Assembly: GCA_038248985.1 (NCBI GenBank)
Contig: JBBRWV010000079.1
Span: 1-17,794, forward strand
Length of the DNA stretch: 17,794 nucleotides
From: JBBRWV01 sp038248985
GTDB lineage: Bacteria > Planctomycetota > Phycisphaerae > WQYP01
Direction: 5' to 3'
Part shown: positions 1-8,005 of the stretch, one piece after another
How positions within the stretch are numbered: the stretch's first letter is position 1
Layout: each line of letters starts with the position of its first letter
Notes under the pieces: generated by a model
What the model saw: only the letters and a program-made list of their open reading frames with translations
Databases searched by the model: none
What the model was told of the DNA's origin: nothing
Position numbers and translations under genes: made by a program

Positions 1-2067
1 ACCCCCCCATTCCCCCCCCCTTTACCCCCCTCTCGCCCCTACCTCCAGACCCCCTCTCCCACCCCTGCCAACAAAACCCTCGAAGCCCACCTCGGTCTCT
101 CCGTCGCCGCCTGGATCGGCAGCCTCGTCTTCTTTGCCGGCATCCTCTTCTTCCTCAAATACGCCTGGGACCAAGGCTGGTTCCATCCCACCCCCATGCA
201 GCGCTTCCTCCTCACCCTCGTCGTCGGTGCCACCATCGTCGGCCTCGGCCAGTACCTCCACGCCCACCGTGCCCGCATCCTCGCCGCCGTCCTCATGTCC
301 CTCGGAGTATCCGTCCTAATTGCTTCATTCTGGGCAGGTTACGTCGTTTTCTCCCCCCCCGTCATCCCCCGCTCCGTCGCCTTCTTCGGCGTCGCCATCG
401 TCGGCCTCTCCGCCGTCGCCATGGGCCTCCAAACCCGCCTCATCGTCCTCCCAGTACTCGCTCTCCTCGGCCTCTACATCTCCCCCGTCGTCCTCAACAC
501 CGGCCAGGACAAGTCCTTATCCCTCCTCCTCTACATCCTCGCCCTCACCATCATCGGCCTCGCCCTCGCCTACTTCAAACGCCGCTGGTTCCCCCTTCGC
601 ATCCTAACCTTCGTCGGCACATGGACTTGGATCCTCGCCTGGAGCGCCAGCAGCTACGTTACCGACCACCGCCCTCTCGCCCTCGCCGCCCCCTGCGCCT
701 TCTTCATCCTCTTTCTCGCCGAAGCCATCGCCGCCCTCCGCCGCGGATATTCCACCCGCGAGGAATCCCTCGACCGCACCAGTCCCAACACCCTCCTCCT
801 CGAGTCCGGCCTCGCCATCCTCTCCTTCTTCAACACCCTACTGGTCGCCACCATCCTCGCCTTGACCTATAATAAGCTCGCTATCCCTGATTATTACATC
901 GCTCTCCTCGGTCTTGCCGGCATCCACGCCCTCATCCTCTGGACCACCCCCTCCCGCAGCTTCTCCATCGCCTCCACCATCCAATCCGCCGGCCTCCTCA
1001 CCCTCGCCGTCCCCCTCTATTTCAACGCCCCCGAATCCATCACCTACGCCTGGGGCCTCCTCACCCTCGTCTTTGCCGTCTACGCCTTCTTCACTAACAG
1101 CCGCTTCGCCCGCATCTGGTCCCTCGTCCTCCTCTTTCTCACCTTGGGCCACATCTACCTCGTCCAACCCTGGTTCATTTCCGGCACCGTCCTATTCACA
1201 GTTGCGAGCATCCACGTTAACCTCTGGCTTCTACTCGCTTTAGGTTCCTCCATTCTGGCCCTCCTCGTCGGCTATTTCACCAGCACCACCCTCGCACGCC
1301 TCACCAAGCCCGCCGACCTCGACCCCGCCGGGACCCCCATCTCCCATTCCCACCCCTTCGACAACTATGCAGGCATCATCTGCGCCATCCTTGCCACGCT
1401 CGCCTTCGGCACCGCATCCCTCATCAAAATCCCCTCCCACGATCATCTCACGCTCGCTGCCCTTGTCTGGGTAGCCCTCTTCATGGGCCTGAATTTCTAT
1501 CTGCGGAGCACCACCCTCTCCACCCTCGCCGGCGGCCTCTTGGTCCTCAGCTCTGTCAAGTGGCTTGTCAGCGATTCCTTCCGTGGCGGCCCTGTCTTCG
1601 TCCCGGTCGACACACTCACCCCTCTGACACCATTCCTCAATCTATTCGCCCTGAACGCCGTTATTATCGGCATTCTCATCCTCATACAAAGTGTCCCCGG
1701 CATCACCCGATCCGTCAAAGCCTGGTGGATCGCCGTCATCCTCTTCGCCCTCATCAACGTCGAGGCTCTCCGCGTCGTCGACTCCTTCGATCTCTCCTCC
1801 CCCGGGTTGATCAAAAACGTCGTTCTCAGCGTCCTGTGGGCCCTTACCGGCCTCATCTCCATCCTCGTCGGCTTCTCCCGCAAACTCCCGGTCGTCCGCT
1901 ACGTCGCCCTGACCCTCCTCGGCATCACCGTCGCCAAGGTCCTCCTCATCGACATGGCCGACGCCAAAACCCTCACCCGCATCCTCAGCTTCCTCGCCCT
2001 CGGTGTCGCCCTCCTGCTCGTCTCCTACACCTACCACCGCGTCTTCCGCAAATCCCCACTCCAATAG
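1..2067 (+). CDS. DUF2339-type polytopic membrane protein, 5' end missing
   Basis: The frame is open from the first base, so the gene starts outside the window and 688 codons plus stop are visible. The first in-frame ATG (196) is not the start: the codons before it encode a proline-rich linker followed by a segment typical of DUF2339 proteins (AAWIGSLVFFAGILFFLKYA, then a DQGW motif, about residues 32-59). The rest is an almost unbroken chain of hydrophobic helices, well over fifteen by eye, with short polar loops such as the one near residues 420-440. DUF2339 proteins are large inner-membrane proteins of unknown biochemical role; some annotations suggest envelope or osmotic functions, which this sequence does not settle. 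The gene converges on rho with an 88 bp gap. The family call is confident; the function is unknown. Confidence 0.85.
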   Translation, partial: TPPFPPPLPPSRPYLQTPSPTPANKTLEAHLGLSVAAWIGSLVFFAGILFFLKYAWDQGWFHPTPMQRFLLTLVVGATIVGLGQYLHAHRARILAAVLMSLGVSVLIASFWAGYVVFSPPVIPRSVAFFGVAIVGLSAVAMGLQTRLIVLPVLALLGLYISPVVLNTGQDKSLSLLLYILALTIIGLALAYFKRRWFPLRILTFVGTWTWILAWSASSYVTDHRPLALAAPCAFFILFLAEAIAALRRGYSTREESLDRTSPNTLLLESGLAILSFFNTLLVATILALTYNKLAIPDYYIALLGLAGIHALILWTTPSRSFSIASTIQSAGLLTLAVPLYFNAPESITYAWGLLTLVFAVYAFFTNSRFARIWSLVLLFLTLGHIYLVQPWFISGTVLFTVASIHVNLWLLLALGSSILALLVGYFTSTTLARLTKPADLDPAGTPISHSHPFDNYAGIICAILATLAFGTASLIKIPSHDHLTLAALVWVALFMGLNFYLRSTTLSTLAGGLLVLSSVKWLVSDSFRGGPVFVPVDTLTPLTPFLNLFALNAVIIGILILIQSVPGITRSVKAWWIAVILFALINVEALRVVDSFDLSSPGLIKNVVLSVLWALTGLISILVGFSRKLPVVRYVALTLLGITVAKVLLIDMADAKTLTRILSFLALGVALLLVSYTYHRVFRKSPLQ

Positions 2068-2086
2068 ATCCCAATTCCCCATTCGC

Positions 2087-2116
2087 AAAAAAAAAGCCCG
2101 ACCCTGGGTCGCGCTT
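2087..2116 (-). terminator. Intrinsic terminator downstream of rho
   Basis: Read on the minus strand, this is a GC-rich inverted repeat (GCGCGACCC paired with GGGTCGGGC, one mismatch, tight loop) followed directly by nine T residues. It begins about 40 bases after the rho stop codon. The plus-strand side lacks a T tract, so it is expected to terminate rho transcripts rather than those of the convergent DUF2339 gene. Confidence 0.8.
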
Positions 2117-2155
2117 ATGTGTTCGATATTCTCTAAAATGTGATAGCAGAAAGGC

Positions 2156-3826
2156 TTACGACAAGTTCATCGTCATCAAGAACTCAGCATTCGTCCGCTT
2201 CTTTTCCACCATCTTCTTCAACATTTCCATCGCTTCCACCGGATTCATATCCGCCAGCACTTTGCGCAGCTTGTACACAAGATCCAGTTCCTTCGGCTCC
2301 AGAAGCAGTTCTTCCTTACGTGTTCCAGACATGCTGATATTGATCGCCGGATACGTCCGCCGTTCCACCAAACGCCTGTCCAGGTGCAATTCGCTATTGC
2401 CCGTCCCCTTAAATTCCTCAAAGATCACTTCATCCATCTTCGAGTTCGTATCCACCAGCGCTGTCCCGATGATCGTCAGCGAGCCGCCTTCTTCAATGTT
2501 GCGCGCCGCACCGAAAAACTTCTTCGGTTTCTGCAACGCATTAGCATCCACACCACCCGACAAAATCTTGCCTGAGTGCGGCACTTCCGTATTGTACGCA
2601 CGGGCCAAACGCGTGATCGAATCCAGCAGAATCACCACATCCCGCTTGTATTCCACGAGCCGCTTGGCCTTTTCAATCACCATTTCGGCGACCTGCACGT
2701 GGCGGCTGCTCGGTTCGTCAAAGGTCGAACTCACCACCTCCGCCTTCGTTGACCGCTGCATTTCCGTCACTTCTTCCGGACGTTCATCGATCAGCAAAAT
2801 CATCAAATAGACTTCAGGGTGATTCTGCGCAATCGCATTGGCCATCTTCTGCATCAGCACCGTCTTGCCCGTACGTGGCGGCGCCACGATCAACATGCGC
2901 TGCCCCTTCCCGATCGGCGTAACGATGTCCACGATGCGCATGTTCACTTCCTGCGTCGTCGTCTCTAGGTAGAAACGCTTGTTCGGATGCAGCGCCGTCA
3001 AATCCTCAAAGTTGACCTTCTCCGTCAGCAGGCTCGGCTCTTCAAAGTTGATCGCCTCCACCCGCAACAACGCAAAATACTTCTCGTTTTCCTTCGGCGG
3101 ACGAATCTGCCCCGTAATCACGCACCCGCTGCGCAACCCAAATCGCCGAATCTGCGAAGGACTCACATAAATGTCATCCGGGCACGGCACATAGTTGTAT
3201 TCCGGCGAACGCAAAAACCCGAATCCGTCGGGCAAAATTTCCAACACGCCTTCGCCTACCATCAGCCCATTGTCGGCGATGCGCTTCTTCAAAATCTTAA
3301 AAATCAAATCCTGCTTCTTCAAGCCGATGTAATCTTCAATCCCCTCGGTCTTGCACATCTCGTGCAATTCCTGAACGCTCGCCCGCTGCAAATCCTTGAG
3401 ATGGAGCTCCTGCTTTTTCACTTGTTCATATTTCTGATGCGTCTCATCGTCGAGCAGTGCATCGTCCACCTGCATCCCCGCCGCGTTGATGGCCGCGCCC
3501 ACAGTCTTTCCAATGACCGCTTCCCCGCCCGACGCCTTGGCCTTGCCGATCATCGGCGCCTCGGCCCGTTCCCCGGAAGGCCCGCCATCCTGGCCCAAGT
3601 CATCCGCCGGTGGGTCCAGATCCCGCGGCATTCCCACGATCGTGTTACCCGTTACGGCATCTTCGCCTTTGAACGCGGCCTTCCCCACCACGGCTTCCAC
3701 ATTCACTTCACCCGCCTCATCCATGAAATCCGTCTCATCCAGATCCATGTTCGGAGCCGGATTGACCGGTGCCGCCTGTGCCGGACTCTTACGGGGACTT
3801 CGCCGACCGCGTGCGCTGCGTGCCAT
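2156..3826 (-). CDS. rho: Transcription termination factor Rho with long N-terminal extension
   Basis: Rho is the hexameric RNA-dependent ATPase/helicase that releases transcripts. From the ATG at 3826 the protein has 556 residues, against about 419 in E. coli. The excess is an N-terminal region of about 140 residues: a basic start (MARSARGRRSPRK) and then an acidic, Gly/Ala-rich, probably disordered stretch holding an imperfect 20-residue repeat (about residues 46-65 and 91-110). The conserved part follows: a Rho N-terminal helical domain (about 143-185), the RNA-binding cold-shock-like domain with DGFGFLRSP (about 199-207), Walker A APPRTGKT (about 315-322), LLIDERPEEVTEMQR, the Walker B region VVILLDSITRLARAYN, and SGGVDANAL and FFGAARNIEEGGSLT in the C-terminal half. 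An in-frame upstream start at 3886 would add 20 residues unlike the family; the ATG at 3826 is preferred because AAAGG lies about 10 bases upstream. The gene sits 141 bp downstream of coaE, a gap long enough for its own leader or promoter. Confidence 0.97.
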   Translation of the reverse strand: MARSARGRRSPRKSPAQAAPVNPAPNMDLDETDFMDEAGEVNVEAVVGKAAFKGEDAVTGNTIVGMPRDLDPPADDLGQDGGPSGERAEAPMIGKAKASGGEAVIGKTVGAAINAAGMQVDDALLDDETHQKYEQVKKQELHLKDLQRASVQELHEMCKTEGIEDYIGLKKQDLIFKILKKRIADNGLMVGEGVLEILPDGFGFLRSPEYNYVPCPDDIYVSPSQIRRFGLRSGCVITGQIRPPKENEKYFALLRVEAINFEEPSLLTEKVNFEDLTALHPNKRFYLETTTQEVNMRIVDIVTPIGKGQRMLIVAPPRTGKTVLMQKMANAIAQNHPEVYLMILLIDERPEEVTEMQRSTKAEVVSSTFDEPSSRHVQVAEMVIEKAKRLVEYKRDVVILLDSITRLARAYNTEVPHSGKILSGGVDANALQKPKKFFGAARNIEEGGSLTIIGTALVDTNSKMDEVIFEEFKGTGNSELHLDRRLVERRTYPAINISMSGTRKEELLLEPKELDLVYKLRKVLADMNPVEAMEMLKKMVEKKRTNAEFLMTMNLS

Positions 3827-3967
3827 GAAAACCAACCTTTTATTGGAGGAACAGAAAAGAATATCAGGGGAAGTCACAACACCCATTCAACGCGCCTGAG
3901 CGCCAAACCAATTACGCCTAAAACCATCGCAAAATTTCTGGGATTGCGGACCGGTCTTCCGATCCAA

Positions 3968-4597
3968 TCAGGGTTTTTCAGCAAGTATCTGGGAAAGTAC
4001 GAGCTGGACTTGGCGAAGGCTTGCGGCTTCATTGCCGGTGTTGTTCACTATATAATCCGCATTTGCCTGCTTCTTGTCCAGTGAAACTTGTGAATTTTCA
4101 CGCCGTCGCAGTTCCTCGGCACTCCACCCCCGCGCCTCCCTCACCCGCTGTAACCGCTGTTCCAGTGGGGTGTTAACGAAAATTACCACATCACAAGACC
4201 GCTCCGAACCCGTTTCAAACAATAAAGGAGTATCCAGTACAATTGCCCTGTATCGCCCTTCCCCAAACGCCCCCGCCATCAGTTCCAAACGCCGCTCATC
4301 CACCCGCGGATGCACCAATCCATTCAGCTTGGCCAGCGCCGCCTTGTCGGCAAACACCACGTGCCCCACCGCCTTGCGATTCACGGAACCATCAGCCGCA
4401 AACACCCCTTCCCCCAGCCAACTGCGAATCTCCCCCTTCACGGCCTCGCTCTGCAACACCTGATGGGCGATCGCATCTGAATCAATCACAAAACAACCGC
4501 ATTCCCCCAGCATCCGCGCGATCGTGCTCTTGCCCGACCCAATCCCCCCGGCAATCCCAATGACCGGCTTCGTACGATTATCTTTCCATTGACCCAT
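3968..4597 (-). CDS. coaE: Dephospho-CoA kinase
   Basis: This enzyme catalyses the last step of coenzyme A synthesis, ATP-dependent phosphorylation of the ribose 3'-hydroxyl of dephospho-CoA, in the cytoplasm. The 209-residue length is normal for the family. The P-loop GGIGSGKST lies at residues 17-25, followed by the family motif DSDAIAHQVL (about 39-48), VHPRV (about 94-98), DTPLLFETG (about 122-130) and the C-terminal NADYIVNN segment. The start is the ATG at 4597; no strong Shine-Dalgarno precedes it. The gene lies 52 bp after the GH5-like gene and 141 bp before rho on the same strand. From general knowledge, coaE next to rho is common in several bacterial phyla, which fits housekeeping linkage rather than a pathway link. 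Confidence 0.95.
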   Translation of the reverse strand: MGQWKDNRTKPVIGIAGGIGSGKSTIARMLGECGCFVIDSDAIAHQVLQSEAVKGEIRSWLGEGVFAADGSVNRKAVGHVVFADKAALAKLNGLVHPRVDERRLELMAGAFGEGRYRAIVLDTPLLFETGSERSCDVVIFVNTPLEQRLQRVREARGWSAEELRRRENSQVSLDKKQANADYIVNNTGNEAASLRQVQLVLSQILAEKP

Positions 4598-4649
4598 GCC
4601 CCAAGTCTCGCCCTTACTCTCCCAACATGCAAGCGTCCGTCAAACCCTC

Positions 4650-5805
4650 TCATTCCCCGCTCATTTTCTTGAGCAGCTCAAAAAACCCCTTCTTCCGCGC
4701 ACTGGAAATTCCCCAATCCGCTGGCATCGACTGATACCCTTCCGCAAACCCCTCGTCCTTCATTCGAAAATCAAAATAGCCCCACGACGCATGCGCCGCC
4801 GTTGCCGCCAGGAAATTATTCTCGGGTTTCTCAAATCCAAAATGGTCATCCTCATTAAACACGATTGGCTTGGCCGCAAACCCCTTCAGCTTCCGCGTCG
4901 CCTCGACCATCGCCGGAATTTTTTTCGGATCCTTCACCCCGTTGCCATGCAGCAAAACAAAATCGCTCGCCTCCACCACTTCCGCCGAGGGCACCTTTCC
5001 TCCCGACATGCTCACCGACACATACAATTGCTTCGCCCCGTTCTTCACCTTCCCCGCTGAACTCTCCCGCACCACTTTCATCAACTCCCCCACCCGCTTC
5101 GGTTCGAGCACCTCATGCTTGTACTGAATATCGCATTCGTTGGCGATCTCCACCAGCACATTCGTATGGCCCTTCCCCGTCAGCCACTCCGTCGCATTCT
5201 TCACCCCCGCCACCACCGTCGCTTCATCCTTCATCCGCGGCTCCTGCCCAAAATAAAAATATCCCACGATCACCACCATCCCCAATTCATCCGCCTTGTC
5301 CAGCACCTTCTCCAGCCGCCCCATATACGCCCCCTTCAACCGCCCGTCCCACTCCAATGCCGAGTTCACCCACGGCTGCTCCTTCGAATACCCCTGCGGC
5401 GATCCCCCCCTGCAAATTCACCGTGATCCCCAGCAGCCCGTGTTTCCGCCACTCCGGCATCGCCGCCACAAACTCGCGTGTGTTCCGCTCCGCATCAAAC
5501 GCCGATCCATCCGGATACTTCCACATCCCCCGCGTTTTTTCGTTTTCATCGTCGAACGTGGCCTGCACCATCCGCGCATTGGGCAACAACCCCTCCCGGC
5601 TTTTCCCCTCGTAACTTTTCCCCTTCAGCGTCACCACCCCGTTAATCAAAAAACGATCCCCCTCAATATCCACGATCGTCTTGCGCATCGTCGCAGGTGC
5701 CGTCGCCACGCCATTTTCCGCAGCCGTTGCCACCCACGTACTCCCCGCCACAACCCCGGCCAGCAAACCCATCACCATCCAACGCAGGTTCATCCAACGC
5801 TTCAT
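4650..5805 (-). CDS. Secreted GH5-like TIM-barrel glycoside hydrolase, frameshifted
   Basis: Two overlapping frames join into one protein of about 384 residues if a single base is removed from the C7 run at 5404-5410 (G7 on the coding strand). After that correction the frame passes from ITVNLQGG into SPQGYSKEQPW and on to WDGRLKGAYMGRLEKVLDKA without a break. The ATG at 5805 begins a signal peptide (MKRW..., hydrophobic core VMGLLAGVVAG, then TWVATAAENG). The segments LGMVVIVGYFYFGQ, VLVEIANECD, FVLLHGN and PIVFNEDDHF look like successive barrel strands. The Asn-Glu pair gives Glu at about residue 223 as candidate acid/base, and Glu at about 318 as candidate nucleophile, as in clan GH-A. Substrate is not predictable. 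As written, the product would be truncated and lack both catalytic Glu residues. The break is either a sequencing or assembly error in the homopolymer, or real slippage. The gene lies between the glycosyltransferase gene and coaE. Confidence 0.75.
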
Positions 5806-5860
5806 CGCACCACCCAACAAAAGAACAAACGCCACGATCAATTATCATACCCCGTCTCCC

Positions 5861-7468
5861 TCACTTCTTATAAATCACCATCACCTCGCCGCGCTCCGCC
5901 CCCTTCGATTCAAACCGCGCCACCGCCCGATACACGCCAATCCTTTCCTGAATCACATCCCCCAATCCCGGCCGGAACACATACGCCAGAATCACCTGCT
6001 CCGCCCCAGCCTTCTCCACCTTCTCCAACTGCGGCTCCCCCGGCGAGCCCTGCCACAACGCATATTTCCGTCCACTGTAATACCCCACCAGTCGTTGCTC
6101 ATCACACACCACCGCATCCGTCTCCGAATGCGCTGCCACCCACGCCGCTGCCTCCCGAATATAAAAATGGTCGTCAATCGTCGGCTTCACCAGCCGCACC
6201 AATCCCGGCAACATCGCCAGCCCCCAAATCACCACCACCGATCCGCCCACCCACGCCCGCGTTTTCCGCCACGCCGGCAACCGCGCCCACACCGCCCCGC
6301 CCTCGCGCTGCCGCCACCACCCCTGCCACGCCAGCATCGGCCGACGCCACGCCAGCAGCCCCAACGCCAACATCCCATACATCAGCAACTGCAGCGGCAA
6401 CGTGTGCCGCCCATCCAGATACCCTGCCTTCCGCAACAACCAAAACATCACGCTCCCCCACAAACCCACCCACACCACCGTCAAAACCCGCAACCGCGCC
6501 CGCCCCCAAAAAGTCGGTTTCAACGCCATCGCCCCCAACAGCAACGCCGCACCCGCATAGCCAAACGTCTCGCCCACCTCCATCGTCACCTTGTTCAGCG
6601 AGCGCCACGTCACCGGCGCCGCACCCAGACCCGCCGTCATTATTTCCTCGCGCATCTCCTCCCCCTCCACCAGCGCCTTCTTCTGCGTCACGCCCCCAAT
6701 CATCATCATGTACGGCGTGCTCACCAGCAGCGTTGCTCCCAGCAAAATCACGCTCCCCGCCAACGCCGTCCCCAGCGGAACTCGCCGCCGCGAAAACAAC
6801 TTGAACCGGCGCATCCCCTGCTTCTTGTATGGCCGCGGCAATCCCACTATCAACATCGTCGTCGCCAAAATCAATGCCGCCGCCAGCCCCTCCGGCCGCG
6901 TCCAGTACGCCAGCCCTGACAGAGCGCCCGCCAGCGCAAATCGCCACCGCTGAAAAGTCCTCCCCCCATCGTGCAGGCCCCGCATCGCGCGCATCCCCGT
7001 CAGCATCGATAGCCCAAACAGCAGCAAAAACAGCATGTCTGAAATCCCATCCGGCCCATACGACACCGAACGCCGCCCCACCGCCCACAGCGCAGCCGCC
7101 CCCACACTTGCCCAAAACGGTGCCCCCATCACGCGCGCCAGCCGGTAAATCACCGCACACAAAATCGCCCCACACAAAATCCCCACGCCTTGCATCGACC
7201 ACAACCACGCCGCCCGATCATCCGCAAAAAAACGCCCGATCACCTCATGCACCCCCAACCCCATCATTGCATGCAATGGATGATAAACTTCGCTCCGCGC
7301 CGCTTCCTGCAAGCCCCCCGCATCCATCGCTTGCGCCTGCTCAATAAAGCGAATCGTATCCGGATTCACCACCGGCTCCTGCACCCCGCGCAGCACCCGC
7401 AACACCAGCGCCGCCAGCACCAGCCCCGCCACAATCGCCACGCGATTTCGTTTCGCTATCACCCGCAT
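5861..7468 (-). CDS. GT39/ArnT-like polytopic membrane glycosyltransferase
   Basis: The 535-residue protein has the layout of GT-C fold glycosyltransferases, which transfer sugars from lipid-linked donors outside the cytoplasmic membrane. TM1 (about residues 10-27) is followed by a periplasmic loop with VVNPDTIRFIEQA, whose Asp37 is in the position of the catalytic acidic residue of this superfamily, and then YHPLHAMMGLG. Roughly ten more hydrophobic helices follow, with RPEGL (about 190) and RHTLPLQLLMYG (about 365-380) in loops typical of these enzymes. The C-terminal 120 residues are soluble (DDHFYIREAAAWV through MVIYKK). Acceptor and donor cannot be told from sequence. The gene starts 51 bp after the small HEHVHVRQ gene and ends 55 bp before the GH5-like gene; pairing with a secreted hydrolase and a sugar-phosphate mutase suggests envelope or exported glycan work. 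Confidence 0.8.
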   Translation of the reverse strand: MRVIAKRNRVAIVAGLVLAALVLRVLRGVQEPVVNPDTIRFIEQAQAMDAGGLQEAARSEVYHPLHAMMGLGVHEVIGRFFADDRAAWLWSMQGVGILCGAILCAVIYRLARVMGAPFWASVGAAALWAVGRRSVSYGPDGISDMLFLLLFGLSMLTGMRAMRGLHDGGRTFQRWRFALAGALSGLAYWTRPEGLAAALILATTMLIVGLPRPYKKQGMRRFKLFSRRRVPLGTALAGSVILLGATLLVSTPYMMMIGGVTQKKALVEGEEMREEIMTAGLGAAPVTWRSLNKVTMEVGETFGYAGAALLLGAMALKPTFWGRARLRVLTVVWVGLWGSVMFWLLRKAGYLDGRHTLPLQLLMYGMLALGLLAWRRPMLAWQGWWRQREGGAVWARLPAWRKTRAWVGGSVVVIWGLAMLPGLVRLVKPTIDDHFYIREAAAWVAAHSETDAVVCDEQRLVGYYSGRKYALWQGSPGEPQLEKVEKAGAEQVILAYVFRPGLGDVIQERIGVYRAVARFESKGAERGEVMVIYKK

Positions 7469-7519
7469 CCCCCCGTTCTACCACGACCCACAACTTTTCG
7501 CGACGCCCCACCCTCCCTC

Positions 7520-7969
7520 TCAATCCCCATACGCCTCACGCTCGAATGGATTATCCCGGTACGCATCCCTGCCGCGAAAATACATCCAGCCACTTGCCGC
7601 CAAATATGCCGGTATAAAAAACAGCCCCCACCGTCGCGCCTGCCGCACATGCACATGCTCGTGATCCCGCGCCACGTCGAGCGCCGCCGCACTCCGCCCC
7701 AATATGCAATCGCCAAACGTAATCGCCAGCGCCCCGCCTTCCAGCAGCGTCGCCTTTTCCAGCAGCCACCCCACCGCTCCTCCATAAAACTCCACCACCC
7801 CCCGCCGCACCTGCCAACGCGCCCCAAACGGTGTGCATGCCAAGCCCATGCCCAGACCCACCATCGTCGTCGGCAGCGTCCACATTGTCCGAAAAATAAC
7901 CCATCCCATAAACATCCGCTGCATCATAACAATCCGCGCGTTCACAAACCCACTTTCTGAAGTCCTCAT
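7520..7969 (-). CDS. Small conserved-looking protein with HEHVHVRQ motif
   Basis: About 149 residues from the ATG at 7969. A GTG at 7984 or internal ATGs at 7927/7924 are also possible; none has a clear ribosome binding site. The C-terminal half has the sequence HEHVHVRQARRWGLFF, then a hydrophobic IPAYLAAS segment, then DAYRDNPFEREAYGD. A His-Glu-x-x-His pattern (HEHVH) followed at a distance by acidic residues recalls metal-binding sites of minimal zincin-like peptidases. The N-terminal half includes a weakly hydrophobic stretch and AITFGDCILGRS. I recognise the layout as that of small uncharacterised bacterial proteins but cannot assign a function; protease activity is only a hypothesis. 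It follows the beta-phosphoglucomutase-like gene by about 20-40 bp and is probably co-transcribed with it. Confidence 0.65.
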   Translation of the reverse strand: MRTSESGFVNARIVMMQRMFMGWVIFRTMWTLPTTMVGLGMGLACTPFGARWQVRRGVVEFYGGAVGWLLEKATLLEGGALAITFGDCILGRSAAALDVARDHEHVHVRQARRWGLFFIPAYLAASGWMYFRGRDAYRDNPFEREAYGD

Positions 7970-8005
7970 TATCCACTTAACCACTCACCCAGTAACGGCT
8001 CCCCT

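Noticed and set aside
1..60. The C-rich left end considered as an artefact like the right end.
   Set aside because: In frame with the DUF2339 gene it encodes a Pro-rich linker of the kind these proteins carry before the first helices, so it is probably genuine.
1560..2810. A 416-codon plus-strand frame across the DUF2339 end and rho.
   Set aside because: It spans the convergent end of two real genes in the wrong frame and contains no recognisable domain.
3827..3967. A possible rho promoter with a TATTCT -10-like box in the coaE-rho gap.
   Set aside because: No -35-like sequence lies at acceptable spacing, so it is not listed as a feature.
5296..6919. Long plus-strand frames across the GT39-like and GH5-like genes.
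   Set aside because: They are rich in Pro, Arg, Ser and His without domains, whereas the minus strand carries coherent membrane and TIM-barrel proteins.
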